Origin: Paenibacillus sp. 37
GTDB lineage: Bacteria; Bacillota; Bacilli; Paenibacillales; Paenibacillaceae
Assembly (NCBI RefSeq): GCF_008386395.1
Contig: NZ_CP043761.1
Coordinates: 4,774,001-4,838,000, forward strand
Length of the DNA: 64,000 nt
Reading direction: 5' to 3'
Shown: positions 25,461-33,998 of the stretch, one piece after another
How positions within the stretch are numbered: the stretch's first letter is position 1
Layout of the letters: each line of letters opens with the position of its first letter
Program-made: the position numbers and the translations under genes
The notes under the pieces: model-generated
Told to the model about the DNA's origin: nothing
What the model saw: the letters and a program-made list of their open reading frames with translations, nothing else
Databases searched by the model: none

Positions 25461-27337
25461 TCTACCCCTCCAACGTTCCTGTCATAGAGCACCACGGACA
25501 TAACGGATGCCTGACCTTTCTTAACTTGCTTAAATGGAGCAAAACTCCATGATTTTACACGATCCGGATTCGTAATTACCATTGGTGTTGTCAGTGACGC
25601 CGCTTGCTGACGGAGTACTGCCAGATCAAACTTGATCAACAACTGCCCTGGCTCCACCGTATCGCCCTCCTGAACAAAAGCTTCAAAATGTCCTTTCAAC
25701 TGAGAGGTATCGATGCCGATATGCAGTAACACCTCAAGCCCCTCACGGGTAGAAATACCCAAGGCATGCATGGTCGGGTACAGGTGCATAATCGTTCCGT
25801 ACACGGGTGAGACCAGCTCTCCCTTTTCCGGAACAAAGGCTACACCATCACCGACAAGCTTGGCTGCAAAGATCTGATCCGGCACCTCTTCAATTGGGAG
25901 CATTTTGCCCTGAACGGGGGCACAGAACAGAACCTGTTGCAGATCTCTTTCCAGCAGCTTCGCGATTTCTTCCCGAATCAATTCCGAGTAGGTCCCGAAT
26001 ACCACCTGTACATTACCGCCACCCAGCTTGATCAGTCCAGCGGACCCCATACTCTTCATGGCACCCGTGTCGATCAGGCGGTCATCATGCACAGTCAGGC
26101 GAAGACGTGTAATACAAGCTTCAACCTGTACAATGTTACTCTTCCCACCCAATGCTTCGAGGATTAAAGGTGCCTGATAAGGAATGTTACCTACCCAATC
26201 TTCCAGCATGGAGCCCTCTTCACGTCCTGGTGTTGGAATCTTGAACGTACGAATCGCCCATCGGAACAGGAAGTAATAAACCAGCCCATATAGTATGCCA
26301 ATCGGAATGAGCTTCCAAGCATTCTCCGATAGATGGAAATTGAGTATGTAATCAATAATACCTGCGGAGTAAGAAAATCCATGCCGGATATCAAGCCAGT
26401 AACTAATCCACATGGCAACGCCGGACATCACTGCATGCACGATGAACAGATAAGGTGCCGCGAACAAAAAAGCAAACTCAATCTGTTCCGATACCCCGGT
26501 TAGAAAACAAACGAGTGCCGATGTCAGAAAAGTTTTCTTGATTTTTGGTTTCAGATCTTCTCTGGCTTCCTGAATAATAGCAAAGGCTATTGCCGGAATG
26601 GCAAACATCATGATGGGAAACAAACCCGCCATAAAGAATCCTGCTGTTGGATCTCCTGCAAAAAATCGGGGCAAATCCCCTTGTACAATGTTACCATCAG
26701 GTGTTTCGAATGTCCCTAACTGGAACCAAAACACATTGTTAAGCAGGTGATGAAGCCCAAAAGCGACCAGCACCCTGTATAACACTCCGTAGATGAACAG
26801 ACCAAAACCCCCGAGACTGTATTCCCAAGTAGCAATGCCGTTCAATCCATGCTGTAGGATCGGAGCGAGCCATAACATAAAACAGGAGAACAATGCCGAA
26901 CAAAGTCCGACGATGAGTAAAACAAACCTTGAACCTCCAAAAAATTGTAAAATTTCAGGCAGTTTAATGCTTTTAAACCGATTATGCATCCCACCGGCAA
27001 GCGCGCCGAGTATGATTCCGATTAAGGAAGCGGGCTGAACGGTGCCGTCACCGAAGTTCCGAGTCACCTGATCATATATCACGATACCAGCCAGAGCAGC
27101 AAGTCCCGCTTGTCCGGCCTGGTTGGAGAGTCCCAGTGCTACACCGACAGCGAACAAATACGGTAAGAAATAAAAAATACCGTGTCCGGCCACGGTAGAC
27201 ACTTCACCGACAATATCCAATCCCCAGGCGTCCCAAGGCAGACTGCCAACACTGAGCAAAATTGCGGCGGCGGGCAGGACCATTGTAGGTAGCATTACCG
27301 CTCGTCCGAGCTGCTGCAAGGATCCGAGCCAATTCAT
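25457..27337 (-). CDS. PTS EIICBA transporter, glucose/N-acetylglucosamine family
   Basis: A three-domain sugar permease of 626 aa that imports and phosphorylates its sugar. The membrane IIC domain fills about residues 1-380. The IIB domain follows with phosphocysteine Cys408 in VEACITRLR, and the IIA domain ends the chain with His539 in LLHIGIDT. The IIC signature RFFAGDPTAG..FMAGLFPIMMF looks more like NagE/NagP than PtsG, so N-acetylglucosamine is my first guess for substrate and glucose the alternative. AGGAG precedes the ATG by 8 nt. It is co-transcribed with ptsI. A palindrome upstream may be an operator. Confidence 0.88.
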   Translation of the reverse strand: MNWLGSLQQLGRAVMLPTMVLPAAAILLSVGSLPWDAWGLDIVGEVSTVAGHGIFYFLPYLFAVGVALGLSNQAGQAGLAALAGIVIYDQVTRNFGDGTVQPASLIGIILGALAGGMHNRFKSIKLPEILQFFGGSRFVLLIVGLCSALFSCFMLWLAPILQHGLNGIATWEYSLGGFGLFIYGVLYRVLVAFGLHHLLNNVFWFQLGTFETPDGNIVQGDLPRFFAGDPTAGFFMAGLFPIMMFAIPAIAFAIIQEAREDLKPKIKKTFLTSALVCFLTGVSEQIEFAFLFAAPYLFIVHAVMSGVAMWISYWLDIRHGFSYSAGIIDYILNFHLSENAWKLIPIGILYGLVYYFLFRWAIRTFKIPTPGREEGSMLEDWVGNIPYQAPLILEALGGKSNIVQVEACITRLRLTVHDDRLIDTGAMKSMGSAGLIKLGGGNVQVVFGTYSELIREEIAKLLERDLQQVLFCAPVQGKMLPIEEVPDQIFAAKLVGDGVAFVPEKGELVSPVYGTIMHLYPTMHALGISTREGLEVLLHIGIDTSQLKGHFEAFVQEGDTVEPGQLLIKFDLAVLRQQAASLTTPMVITNPDRVKSWSFAPFKQVKKGQASVMSVVLYDRNVGGVE

Positions 27338-27402
27338 GGCGACCTCTCCTTTCTATCCTAGATGGTAAGCTTTACGCAACGTTTTGTCAAAGCAAAACAG
27401 TA

Positions 27403-27412
27403 ACCAATTGGT
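27403..27412. promoter_or_regulatory. Palindrome ACCAATTGGT upstream of the EIICBA gene
   Basis: A perfect 10-bp palindrome lies 66 nt upstream of the start codon, in the expected promoter region. It resembles half of a GntR/HutC-type operator (TTGGT) but does not match the full NagR site. The role is inferred from position only. Confidence 0.35.
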
Positions 27413-27439
27413 AATTAATACGGCAAAAATAAAACAGAA

Positions 27440-27473
27440 AAAATCCCGTCAACTTCAAGTTAACGGGATTCAA
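27440..27473 (-). terminator. Terminator of the CoA-binding protein gene
   Basis: AATCCCGTTAAC/GTTGACGGGATT-type hairpin followed by six T on the minus strand. Confidence 0.75.
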
Positions 27474-27533
27474 CCTATGTTCATTCAATTGGTTCAGATC
27501 AGGAGATCAATCGATCTCAGGTGAACAGGCCTC

Positions 27534-27968
27534 TCAGCCGCGTCCAGCGCCGCGCAGAACGATGGAATCCTCTACCTTGATACAACGATTCGTTACCGCT
27601 GTCATGCCGTTCTCAGCAGCAATCTGGACCGCTTCATCACTATGGATGCCAAGCTGTAGCCACAGGACATTCGCTTTGATGGCAGCGGCGTCACGTGCTA
27701 CATCCGCGCAGAACTCATCGCGACGAAACACATTGACAATGTCTACCGGCTCTGGAATATCCGCGAGGGTGGCATATACCGTCTCACCAAGGATTTCACC
27801 TTGCACCTGTGGGTTAACCGGGATGATGCGGTAGCCTCTGCTCTGCATGGCTTCAGCCACCATATAGGAAGTGCGATCCGATTTGTCTGATAAACCAACG
27901 ACTGCGATGTTGCCTGCCTTGCGCAAAAGTTGTCCAATTTCTTCACGAGTAGGGTTGTTAAATTCCAT
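27534..27968 (-). CDS. CoA-binding protein (YccU type)
   Basis: A Rossmann-fold CoA-binding domain protein of 144 aa. The nucleotide-binding start NIAVVGLSDKSDRTSY is followed by the strand pattern GYRIIPVNP, then PVDIVNVFRR and ANVLWLQLGI, ending CIKVEDSIVL. These match stand-alone CoA-binding proteins related to the succinyl-CoA ligase alpha subunit. Their function is unclear. The ATG at 27968 has AAGGATGG 9 nt upstream; a TTG two codons earlier is too close. It is followed by a terminator and lies 58 nt downstream of aroA on the same strand. Confidence 0.87.
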   Translation of the reverse strand: MEFNNPTREEIGQLLRKAGNIAVVGLSDKSDRTSYMVAEAMQSRGYRIIPVNPQVQGEILGETVYATLADIPEPVDIVNVFRRDEFCADVARDAAAIKANVLWLQLGIHSDEAVQIAAENGMTAVTNRCIKVEDSIVLRGAGRG

Positions 27969-28026
27969 GTTCAAGCACCATCCTTTTCTGATTAAAGTGC
28001 GTGTTCAAAAGACTGATTTTCAGTTA

Positions 28027-29322
28027 TTACTCTTTTACCCATTGAACCGAGGCGCCAAGCGCCTGCAAATGATCGAAATATTGCGGATAAGACTTGGCTA
28101 CATGGTGTGCATCCCGAATACGAAGCGGCTCCTTGGAACGCAGACCAACGACTGTAAGCGCCATAATTACGCGATGATCGTAGTGAGCGTTAATCTCAAC
28201 GCCGCCTTCTACGCCTTCCGGACGTCCGTGTACGATAATCTCAGCTTGACGCTCTTCGACGTTCGCTCCTGCTTTCCGCAGCTCGTTCAAGTAATCGGTG
28301 ATTCGATCACATTCCTTGTAACGCAGGTTCTCTACATTATAGAACCGTGACGTGCCTTCCGCAAACACAGCTGCTGCTACCATCGCCAAAACAGCGTCTG
28401 TTGCGGCATCCCCGTCGAATTCGATTGCTTTCAGTCTGCCATTTCCTTGAACGTGTACGACATCGTTCTCATGTGTCAATGGCACTTCCATCATGCGCAG
28501 CACGTCAACGATGGCACGTTCACCCTGTTTGCTCTGATCCATCAGGCGCAGAATTTTCACATCAGACTGTGTAACGGCTGCTGCGGCAAGAACCGCTGCT
28601 GATCCAGGATAATCGCCTTGAACTGTGTAGATCGTTGGCTGGTAAGCCTGTCCACCTGGTACACGGAAGGACATGTAATCATCACTTGCATGGATAACGA
28701 TGCCTGCTTGCTCCAGCACTTCCAGCGTCTGTCCGATAACGACCTTGGACTTCAGGTCATTCAGCACTTCAATGGTGCTGTCTTCTGCAAGCAAAGGCGT
28801 AACAAACAACAATGCGCTCAGATACTGGGAGCTGACGGAGCCGGATACACGAATGTGTCCACCCTTGGCATTGCCACCTTTGATGGTAATCGGCAAGCGA
28901 CCTTGTTCGTGCTGTACTTCTACACCCAGTTGACCAAGCGCATCAATCAGGTCATCATGCGGACGTTTACCCAGCGAATCCGGGTACGTATTTACAAATG
29001 TAACGTCCGGGCAGAGCGCTGTAACTCCCATGAGGAAACGAAGTACAGCACCCGCATTCCCCACATTCAACTCACGCACATCACGTGGATGACTGCCAAA
29101 GCCCTCGATCACAATCTTGCTGTCGTCTTCTTCCAGCACTGCCCCCAGATCGCGAATACATCTGCGCATGGCGTCACTGTCTTCACTGTGTGCCGGGAAA
29201 TGGATGGTACTTGTGCCTTCTGCCAGCGCAGCAGCCAGCAAATAGCGAGTCGTGTAGTTTTTGGAGGACAGAGCCCCGATTTCCCCGTTCAGAGTGGGGG
29301 TTGGTTTAACAATAACGTCCAT
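28027..29322 (-). CDS. aroA: 3-phosphoshikimate 1-carboxyvinyltransferase (EPSP synthase), divergent class
   Basis: The sixth shikimate-pathway enzyme, joining PEP to shikimate-3-phosphate. At 431 aa it has normal length and the key residues: Lys and Arg in SSKNYTTR, Arg in GKRPHDDL, Asp in DGDAATDAV, KECDR, DHRVIM and AKSYPQYF. It departs from the usual sequence at GNAGAVLRF (commonly GNAGTAxRP) and at the N-terminal SKNYTTR (commonly DKSISHR). It is thus a variant EPSPS, probably active. AAGGAG lies 9 nt before the ATG. aroK is nearby but separate. The glyphosate response cannot be read directly. Confidence 0.92.
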   Translation of the reverse strand: MDVIVKPTPTLNGEIGALSSKNYTTRYLLAAALAEGTSTIHFPAHSEDSDAMRRCIRDLGAVLEEDDSKIVIEGFGSHPRDVRELNVGNAGAVLRFLMGVTALCPDVTFVNTYPDSLGKRPHDDLIDALGQLGVEVQHEQGRLPITIKGGNAKGGHIRVSGSVSSQYLSALLFVTPLLAEDSTIEVLNDLKSKVVIGQTLEVLEQAGIVIHASDDYMSFRVPGGQAYQPTIYTVQGDYPGSAAVLAAAAVTQSDVKILRLMDQSKQGERAIVDVLRMMEVPLTHENDVVHVQGNGRLKAIEFDGDAATDAVLAMVAAAVFAEGTSRFYNVENLRYKECDRITDYLNELRKAGANVEERQAEIIVHGRPEGVEGGVEINAHYDHRVIMALTVVGLRSKEPLRIRDAHHVAKSYPQYFDHLQALGASVQWVKE

Positions 29323-29428
29323 GGATGAAATTCTCCTTCATTGATTATATTGTGGCCAAATTGACATTCCATGCATCGCTTGGGTATCATTATAGGCGTT
29401 AAGTCCATACAGAAAAGAGGACCTGAAT

Positions 29429-29734
29429 ATGACACAAATAGCTGAAATTGAAACGTCTGAGCTGCGCCGCCGTTTACAGGCGGGAGAGAAGCTGCAGATG
29501 ATAGACGTCCGCGAGGACGATGAAGTCGCGCAAGGTATGATCGAAGGAGCCAAGCATATCCCGCTTGGACAGATTCCGGACCGACTGTCTGAGATTGAGA
29601 AATCAGGCGAGATCGTGATCATCTGTCGTAGCGGTTACCGCAGTGAGCGTGCATGCGAATATCTGCAGCAACTGGGATATGAAGGCTGTACGAACATGGT
29701 CGGCGGTATGCTTCAGTGGCAACAGGAAGACTAG
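29429..29734 (+). CDS. Rhodanese-domain protein
   Basis: A single rhodanese domain of 101 aa, able to carry a persulfide on the active-site cysteine. Cys66 lies in the loop CRSGYRS, preceded by MIDVREDDE and AKHIPLGQIP, the two usual substrate-pocket motifs. No signal peptide is present, so it acts in the cytoplasm, perhaps in sulfur transfer. The ribosome site AGAGGA is modest. It is divergent from aroA and convergent with aroK, and ends in its own hairpin. Confidence 0.93.
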   Translation: MTQIAEIETSELRRRLQAGEKLQMIDVREDDEVAQGMIEGAKHIPLGQIPDRLSEIEKSGEIVIICRSGYRSERACEYLQQLGYEGCTNMVGGMLQWQQED

Positions 29735-29796
29735 AGTACCCGGAGAGAAGCGAAGTCATTTGTAACCTTGTGACCTCAGCTCTGCTCCACTCCCAG

Positions 29797-29823
29797 AAAC
29801 GGGCCTATACGGCCCGTTTTGTT
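29797..29823 (+). terminator. Terminator of the rhodanese gene
   Basis: AACGGGCC and GGCCCGTT around TATAC, followed by TTTTGTT. Confidence 0.75.
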
Positions 29824-29869
29824 ATATCTACCACCACCTATCAACCATCAAACTTCGATGATAACAAGC

Positions 29870-30379
29870 TTAGACGCGGTAATGCGCTAAAATTAAACGA
29901 GTCACTTCAGCAGCGGATAACTCGGTTGTATCCACCGTATAATGTGCGAACCGGTATGCGTCTTTCCGTTCTTCCATAATGGCCTTGATGCGTTCCTCTG
30001 CATTGCCTGCAAGAAGGGGACGATTGTCACAGCCGCTAACACGTTCCACAATCACTGCCGGATCGGCAGTCAGTGCAACAACCCAACCATTTTTCGACAT
30101 CACGTCACAATTATCAGAACGCAACACCACGCCACCTCCGGTCGCTATGACCTGTGACTTCTTCTCCAGCACCGAGCATAACATGCGGCTCTCGGCATCA
30201 CGGAAATACGTCTCTCCCTTGCCGGTGAACAGTTCCGGAATCGTACAGCCTTCCTCTTTTTCCACCGCGGCGTCCACATCAATCAATCGATAACCAAGCT
30301 CGCGTGCAAGCATGTCAGCGACGGTTGATTTGCCGGTTCCCATCATGCCAATGAGAATAATATTGTTAGACTTGCTCAA
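29870..30379 (-). CDS. aroK: Shikimate kinase
   Basis: Phosphorylates shikimate at the 3-position, feeding EPSP synthase. The 169-aa P-loop protein has Walker A GMMGTGKST, the shikimate-binding DVD and FRDAE segments, ATGGGVV, and the lid arginine in NRPLL. I place the start at a TTG at 30379 (MSKSNNIIL) because AAAGGAG lies 8 nt upstream; the GTG three codons before overlaps the ribosome site. It is convergent with the rhodanese gene and reads in the same direction as aroA, 550 nt further on. Confidence 0.93.
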   Translation of the reverse strand: MSKSNNIILIGMMGTGKSTVADMLARELGYRLIDVDAAVEKEEGCTIPELFTGKGETYFRDAESRMLCSVLEKKSQVIATGGGVVLRSDNCDVMSKNGWVVALTADPAVIVERVSGCDNRPLLAGNAEERIKAIMEERKDAYRFAHYTVDTTELSAAEVTRLILAHYRV

Positions 30380-30753
30380 GGTGTACACTCCTTTAATTCA
30401 AGCAATTCGTGAGCACTTTTGTCCTATCATAACACAGCCCTGCGGACTGGGAAAGACCATCTCCTAACCGACTTGCTTTCGACCATCCGCAAGTACATTC
30501 AAGACAGATCAATTAACTCCCGGCATCTCAGCATACGTCAGATTACCCTCAAGCAGTTATGAGCCCCCAAACGTCTCAATCAGTAACCATCCCAGCAAAC
30601 TAACAAACTCCAATGAACTTATTTACAGTAAAAAAGAGGCCTAGCGTTGACCGGCTATCACCGGAACGCCAAACCTCTTTTGAGCCCCTTAGCAGGCCAA
30701 AGCTCCTGCTTAAGGGCACTTTGGCCAAATCTAATAGACTTGTATAGGTGGTA
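30380..30753. other. Intergenic region between gndA and aroK
   Basis: These 374 bases hold no gene I can support. Next to gndA lie two overlapping hairpins that cannot form together (30685-30716 and 30695-30726), then the gndA terminator. The rest, about 30460-30620, is featureless. The aroK promoter must lie between about 30380 and 30450, but I see no strong match. Confidence 0.6.
30631..30682 (-). terminator. gndA terminator
   Basis: AAAAGAGG...CCTCTTTT with inner AGCGTT/AACGC(C) and CCGG/CCGG stems, ending in six T on the minus strand. Confidence 0.8.
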
Positions 30754-32163
30754 TTACTCCATCCAGTTGTGGTGGAAGCTGCCTTCTTTGTCCACACGTT
30801 TGAACGTGTGAGCACCGAAGTAGTCACGTTGAGCTTGCAGCAAGTTTGCTGGCAGACGCTCTGTACGGTAGCTGTCGTAGTAAGAAAGAGCGCTGGAGAA
30901 GCCAGGTACCGGAACACCTTGTTTTACAGCAGCCGCTACAACTTCACGCCATGCCCCTTGATAAGACTCAACGATGTTTTGGAAGTAAGGATCCAAGAGC
31001 AAGTTTTTCAGAGCTGCATCTTTATCATAAGCTTCCTTGATGTTTTGCAGGAACTGCGAACGGATGATACAGCCGCCACGGAAGATCATGGCAATGTTGC
31101 CGTATTTCAGATCCCAGCCATACTCGTCGGAAGCTGCACGCATTTGTGCAAATCCTTGTGCGTAGGATACGATTTTACTTGCAAAGAGCGCTTTACGCAC
31201 GCTCTCGATAAATGCTTTTTTGTCACCGGAGAACGCTTCAGTCGCTGGTCCATTCAGGATTTTGCTAGCTGCTACACGCTCGTCTTTCATAGCAGACAGG
31301 AAACGGGAGAATACGGATTCTGTAATCATGGACAATGGAACGCCGAGATCCAGCGCACTTTGGCTTGTCCATTTACCTGTTCCTTTTTGTCCAGCAGCAT
31401 CCAGAATGACGTCAACCATAGGTTTGCCCGTTTCTGGATCGTATTTGGAGAAGATATCTGCTGTGATTTCGATCAGGTAGCTATCCAGCTCTCCTTGATT
31501 CCATTCCGTAAAGATCGCATGAAGCTCTTCAACGGAAACGTTCAATACGGATTTGAGCAAGTGGTACGCTTCACCAATCAACTGCATGTCTCCGTACTCG
31601 ATACCGTTATGCACCATTTTCACATAGTGTCCGGCACCGTCAGGTCCAATATATGTACAACATGGATCGTCACCGACTTTGGCCGAGATCGCCGTCAGAA
31701 TCGGTTCAACCAGTTTATAAGCACTTTCCTGTCCACCCGGCATAATGGAAGGGCCTTTCAGTGCGCCTTCTTCACCACCGGATACACCTGTACCGATGAA
31801 GCGAATGCCTTTGTCTTCCAACTCTTTGCTGCGACGTTGCGTGTCAGGGAAGTATGCGTTCCCTCCGTCAATGATGATATCACCCTCATCCAGGTGAGGA
31901 AGCAGTTGTTCAATGGTAGCATCGGTCGCTTTGCCGGCTTGTACCATGATCAAAATTTTGCGCGGGGATTCCAGGGATGCTACGAACTCTTCAATGGAGA
32001 ATGAGCCTGTCAGGTTTTTACCTTCAGCTTCTTTCAGAAGATCATTGGTTTTCTCCGGGGAACGGTTATATACCGATACTGAGAAACCTTTGCTTTCAAT
32101 GTTAAGGGCCAAATTTTTGCCCATGACAGCCAGGCCAATTACGCCAATTTGTTGTTTTGTCAT
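30754..32163 (-). CDS. gndA: 6-phosphogluconate dehydrogenase, decarboxylating (NADP)
   Basis: The oxidative pentose-phosphate enzyme that makes ribulose-5-phosphate, CO2 and NADPH. The 469-aa protein shows the N-terminal Rossmann motif [15 protein letters not shown] with NRSPEKT for [16 protein letters not shown], the catalytic lysine region [18 protein letters not shown], and the C-terminal substrate tail with [12 protein letters not shown] and HNWME. The ATG giving MTKQQIG is selected because GGAGG lies 5 nt ahead; a longer frame begins within that ribosome site. The long ORF on the opposite strand is only its mirror. Confidence 0.96.
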   Translation of the reverse strand: MTKQQIGVIGLAVMGKNLALNIESKGFSVSVYNRSPEKTNDLLKEAEGKNLTGSFSIEEFVASLESPRKILIMVQAGKATDATIEQLLPHLDEGDIIIDGGNAYFPDTQRRSKELEDKGIRFIGTGVSGGEEGALKGPSIMPGGQESAYKLVEPILTAISAKVGDDPCCTYIGPDGAGHYVKMVHNGIEYGDMQLIGEAYHLLKSVLNVSVEELHAIFTEWNQGELDSYLIEITADIFSKYDPETGKPMVDVILDAAGQKGTGKWTSQSALDLGVPLSMITESVFSRFLSAMKDERVAASKILNGPATEAFSGDKKAFIESVRKALFASKIVSYAQGFAQMRAASDEYGWDLKYGNIAMIFRGGCIIRSQFLQNIKEAYDKDAALKNLLLDPYFQNIVESYQGAWREVVAAAVKQGVPVPGFSSALSYYDSYRTERLPANLLQAQRDYFGAHTFKRVDKEGSFHHNWME

Positions 32164-32223
32164 CTGGTCCTCCATCCTTTGCTCCAATTAATTTTATTGA
32201 AATAAATTCTCAACAATACTCCT

Positions 32224-32252
32224 ATTTTAACGGTTTTATGTATAGAAGTGAA
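32224..32252 (-). promoter_or_regulatory. Promoter of gndA
   Basis: On the minus strand TTCACT and TAAAAT are spaced 17 nt apart, about 60 nt upstream of the start codon. A terminator-like hairpin (AACACC/GGTGTT with TTTT, 32277-32306) lies just upstream of it. Confidence 0.5.
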
Positions 32253-32427
32253 CCCCGTGGCACCGTGGCACAATAAGAAAACACCCCAATCAGCCGAGGT
32301 GTTCATCGTATTTTCATAAATACAACCGTAAAGACAATACAACATAACAAGGTAATCCAATTATTGTATATGTACAATGTTATAATCATATCCATGAACT
32401 CTGATCAAAAAAGGAGGAGCGTACATA

Positions 32428-33033
32428 ATGGCGTTTGAACAGCTTTCGAACGAAGAACGGTTTTCCCTGGATATTCGAAGAACATTTCTTCTGGGGGCAT
32501 ATATGAATGAATGGGGGATGCCGGAGCACAGGATCGTTCTTTCCAAGCCGGACAGAAACATTCATGTAGAAATCTATTACTTTCCTGCCACGGTTCATTC
32601 AGGCATCGCAAGATTTGTGACAGTAGGCTTGTCCCAGGCATGTCGTCCTTCAGGGGAGAAGGTCGCTTCCGAGTGGATGCTCGCGCTGCAATCCAATCTC
32701 GGTGGTGAGAATGTGGAGCGTGTGAATAGCTATATGGCCGATCTGATCTCCCATCACATCGAAAATGTACATGATTCAGCGGTTCCACGTGTGATGAAAT
32801 CAAGCGAATTAGCGCCAGCCCGATGGAATGCAACCGCCTTTCTTCTCGATGAACTGCGGGGAGAAAAAGAATCCCTCGAACAGCTCCATGTAGGTGATGA
32901 AACAATAGAGCTATTGTGGGCGGTACCCCTCACTTCTTTTGAAGCTGACCTGCTACTCAACAAAGGGGTGAACGAATTCGATCTTTGGATTGAGAACTCT
33001 GATTACTCTATTCTTGATCCTTGCCGCCCCTAA
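32428..33033 (+). CDS. Suppressor of fused (SUFU) domain protein
   Basis: A 201-aa soluble protein that fits the bacterial SUFU-like domain family. Clues are the strand pattern IHVEIYYFPATVHSGIARFV in the first third and the closing ELLWAVPLTSFEADLLLNKG, followed by FDLWIENSDY. In bacteria these domains are often immunity proteins or unknown; no toxin gene is adjacent here. GGAGGAG lies 9 nt before the ATG. An extended -10 box (TGTTATAAT, ending 32386) stands upstream with a TTGTA/TACAA dyad next to it. The gene is monocistronic. The family call is from memory of the C-terminal motif. Confidence 0.68.
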   Translation: MAFEQLSNEERFSLDIRRTFLLGAYMNEWGMPEHRIVLSKPDRNIHVEIYYFPATVHSGIARFVTVGLSQACRPSGEKVASEWMLALQSNLGGENVERVNSYMADLISHHIENVHDSAVPRVMKSSELAPARWNATAFLLDELRGEKESLEQLHVGDETIELLWAVPLTSFEADLLLNKGVNEFDLWIENSDYSILDPCRP

Positions 33034-33089
33034 ATGACAAAATGGTTTAACGACGATTGTACGTGCAAATGGCTTATTACATAACCACA

Positions 33090-33117
33090 AAGCCCTGGCA
33101 TGCACCAGGGCTCTTAA
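33090..33117. terminator. Hairpin between the SUFU gene and the convergent gene
   Basis: AGCCCTGG/CCAGGGCT stem. T stretches are short on both sides, so termination is likely but weak. Confidence 0.5.
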
Positions 33118-33145
33118 CTCAGATTATAATCAGAAGCTTTATCCT

Positions 33146-33745
33146 TCATCCTTCCAGCATCAACAGATGCCCAGACAACCGTTTCAGTACTTCACGGCAG
33201 GCATTGGCTTTATCCACATTATCTACCTGAATGGCCGTATGCAGGCGCTCCAGTTCATCGTCCAATTCCATGCGTAACAACATGAGCCTTTCCTCACCTT
33301 CGCGTGAGAGGAACATTTCTTCCATCTCTTCCGCTGTCGGCGCAGGTTCTTTTTGAAAAATGACACGCTGTTTGAACCCAGACACTTCCACGAGCCGAAT
33401 GACTTCACCGAATAAAATATTCTCCACGGTCATCTGCTGATCCTTGAACCGCTTCACAACCGCATGCCCGCGTGTATCTCCAATCAGCTTCTCCAGCCAC
33501 TCTGCAAGCTTTGCATCCTTAATGATATAATCCCCAGTCATCTTGTAGTTCCCCGTGCGTGTCTGTTGAAAGCGGAGCTTTACCAGCTTGCGGCCGGTCC
33601 GGACTGACAGGATAAAAAAGGATTCGTCCTCGCTCCAATATAGTGAATATCCCTCACGAATAAGGTCTCTGATCAAATTTTGGATATGCCGACGGTTGAA
33701 CCGCAGCTCCAGATTGCAATATTCAACTTCATAACTCTTATTCAC
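33146..33745 (-). CDS. Conserved-looking hypothetical protein
   Basis: A 199-aa soluble protein I do not recognise. The first half alternates strands and helices and is rich in Arg and Lys, with the stretch NRRHIQNLIRDLIREGYSLYW. The last third is a long charged helix pair (EEMEEMFLSREGEERLMLLR, then DELERLHTAIQVDN) that may form a coiled coil. It starts at a GTG, with GGAGGG 6 nt upstream. No signal peptide, membrane segment or metal site is visible. It is transcribed alone and converges on the SUFU gene. Confidence 0.65.
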   Translation of the reverse strand: MNKSYEVEYCNLELRFNRRHIQNLIRDLIREGYSLYWSEDESFFILSVRTGRKLVKLRFQQTRTGNYKMTGDYIIKDAKLAEWLEKLIGDTRGHAVVKRFKDQQMTVENILFGEVIRLVEVSGFKQRVIFQKEPAPTAEEMEEMFLSREGEERLMLLRMELDDELERLHTAIQVDNVDKANACREVLKRLSGHLLMLEG

Positions 33746-33945
33746 GGCACTCCCTCCATCTGTACCGGATCAACTCCGGCCCTCGTCTTCAATCGCTTCT
33801 ACTCAATCGGCTTACCCTATTTTATACTTCATTTTATGTAAGGGTACTTGGTTATTTGACTATTTTTCACCGAAAGAGCCGCCGGATTGCAGCTTTCCGC
33901 AGGAGCACAGGGGCAAGCCCCCGATTTTGATGATATAATGGATGC

Positions 33946-33993
33946 GAAAAAGGGAGCTCCACAACCAAGACGGTTGGTGGAACTCCCTTTTCT
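33946..33993 (-). terminator. Terminator of the MFS transporter gene
   Basis: AAAAGGGAG/CTCCCTTTT base with inner TCCAC/GTGGA and ACC/GGT pairs, ending in T on the minus strand. Confidence 0.8.
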
Positions 33994-33998
33994 TTTGT

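Noticed and set aside
28618..29328. A 236-codon plus-strand ORF across aroA
   Set aside because: Shadow of aroA with Cys/His-rich, non-protein-like composition.
30748..32004. A 418-codon plus-strand ORF across gndA
   Set aside because: It is the mirror of gndA. It has no ribosome site, no recognisable motifs, and the minus-strand product is unmistakable.
32277..32306. A terminator-like hairpin upstream of gndA as an attenuator
   Set aside because: It lies upstream of the best gndA promoter, so it would not be in the gndA transcript; no gene that it would end was found.
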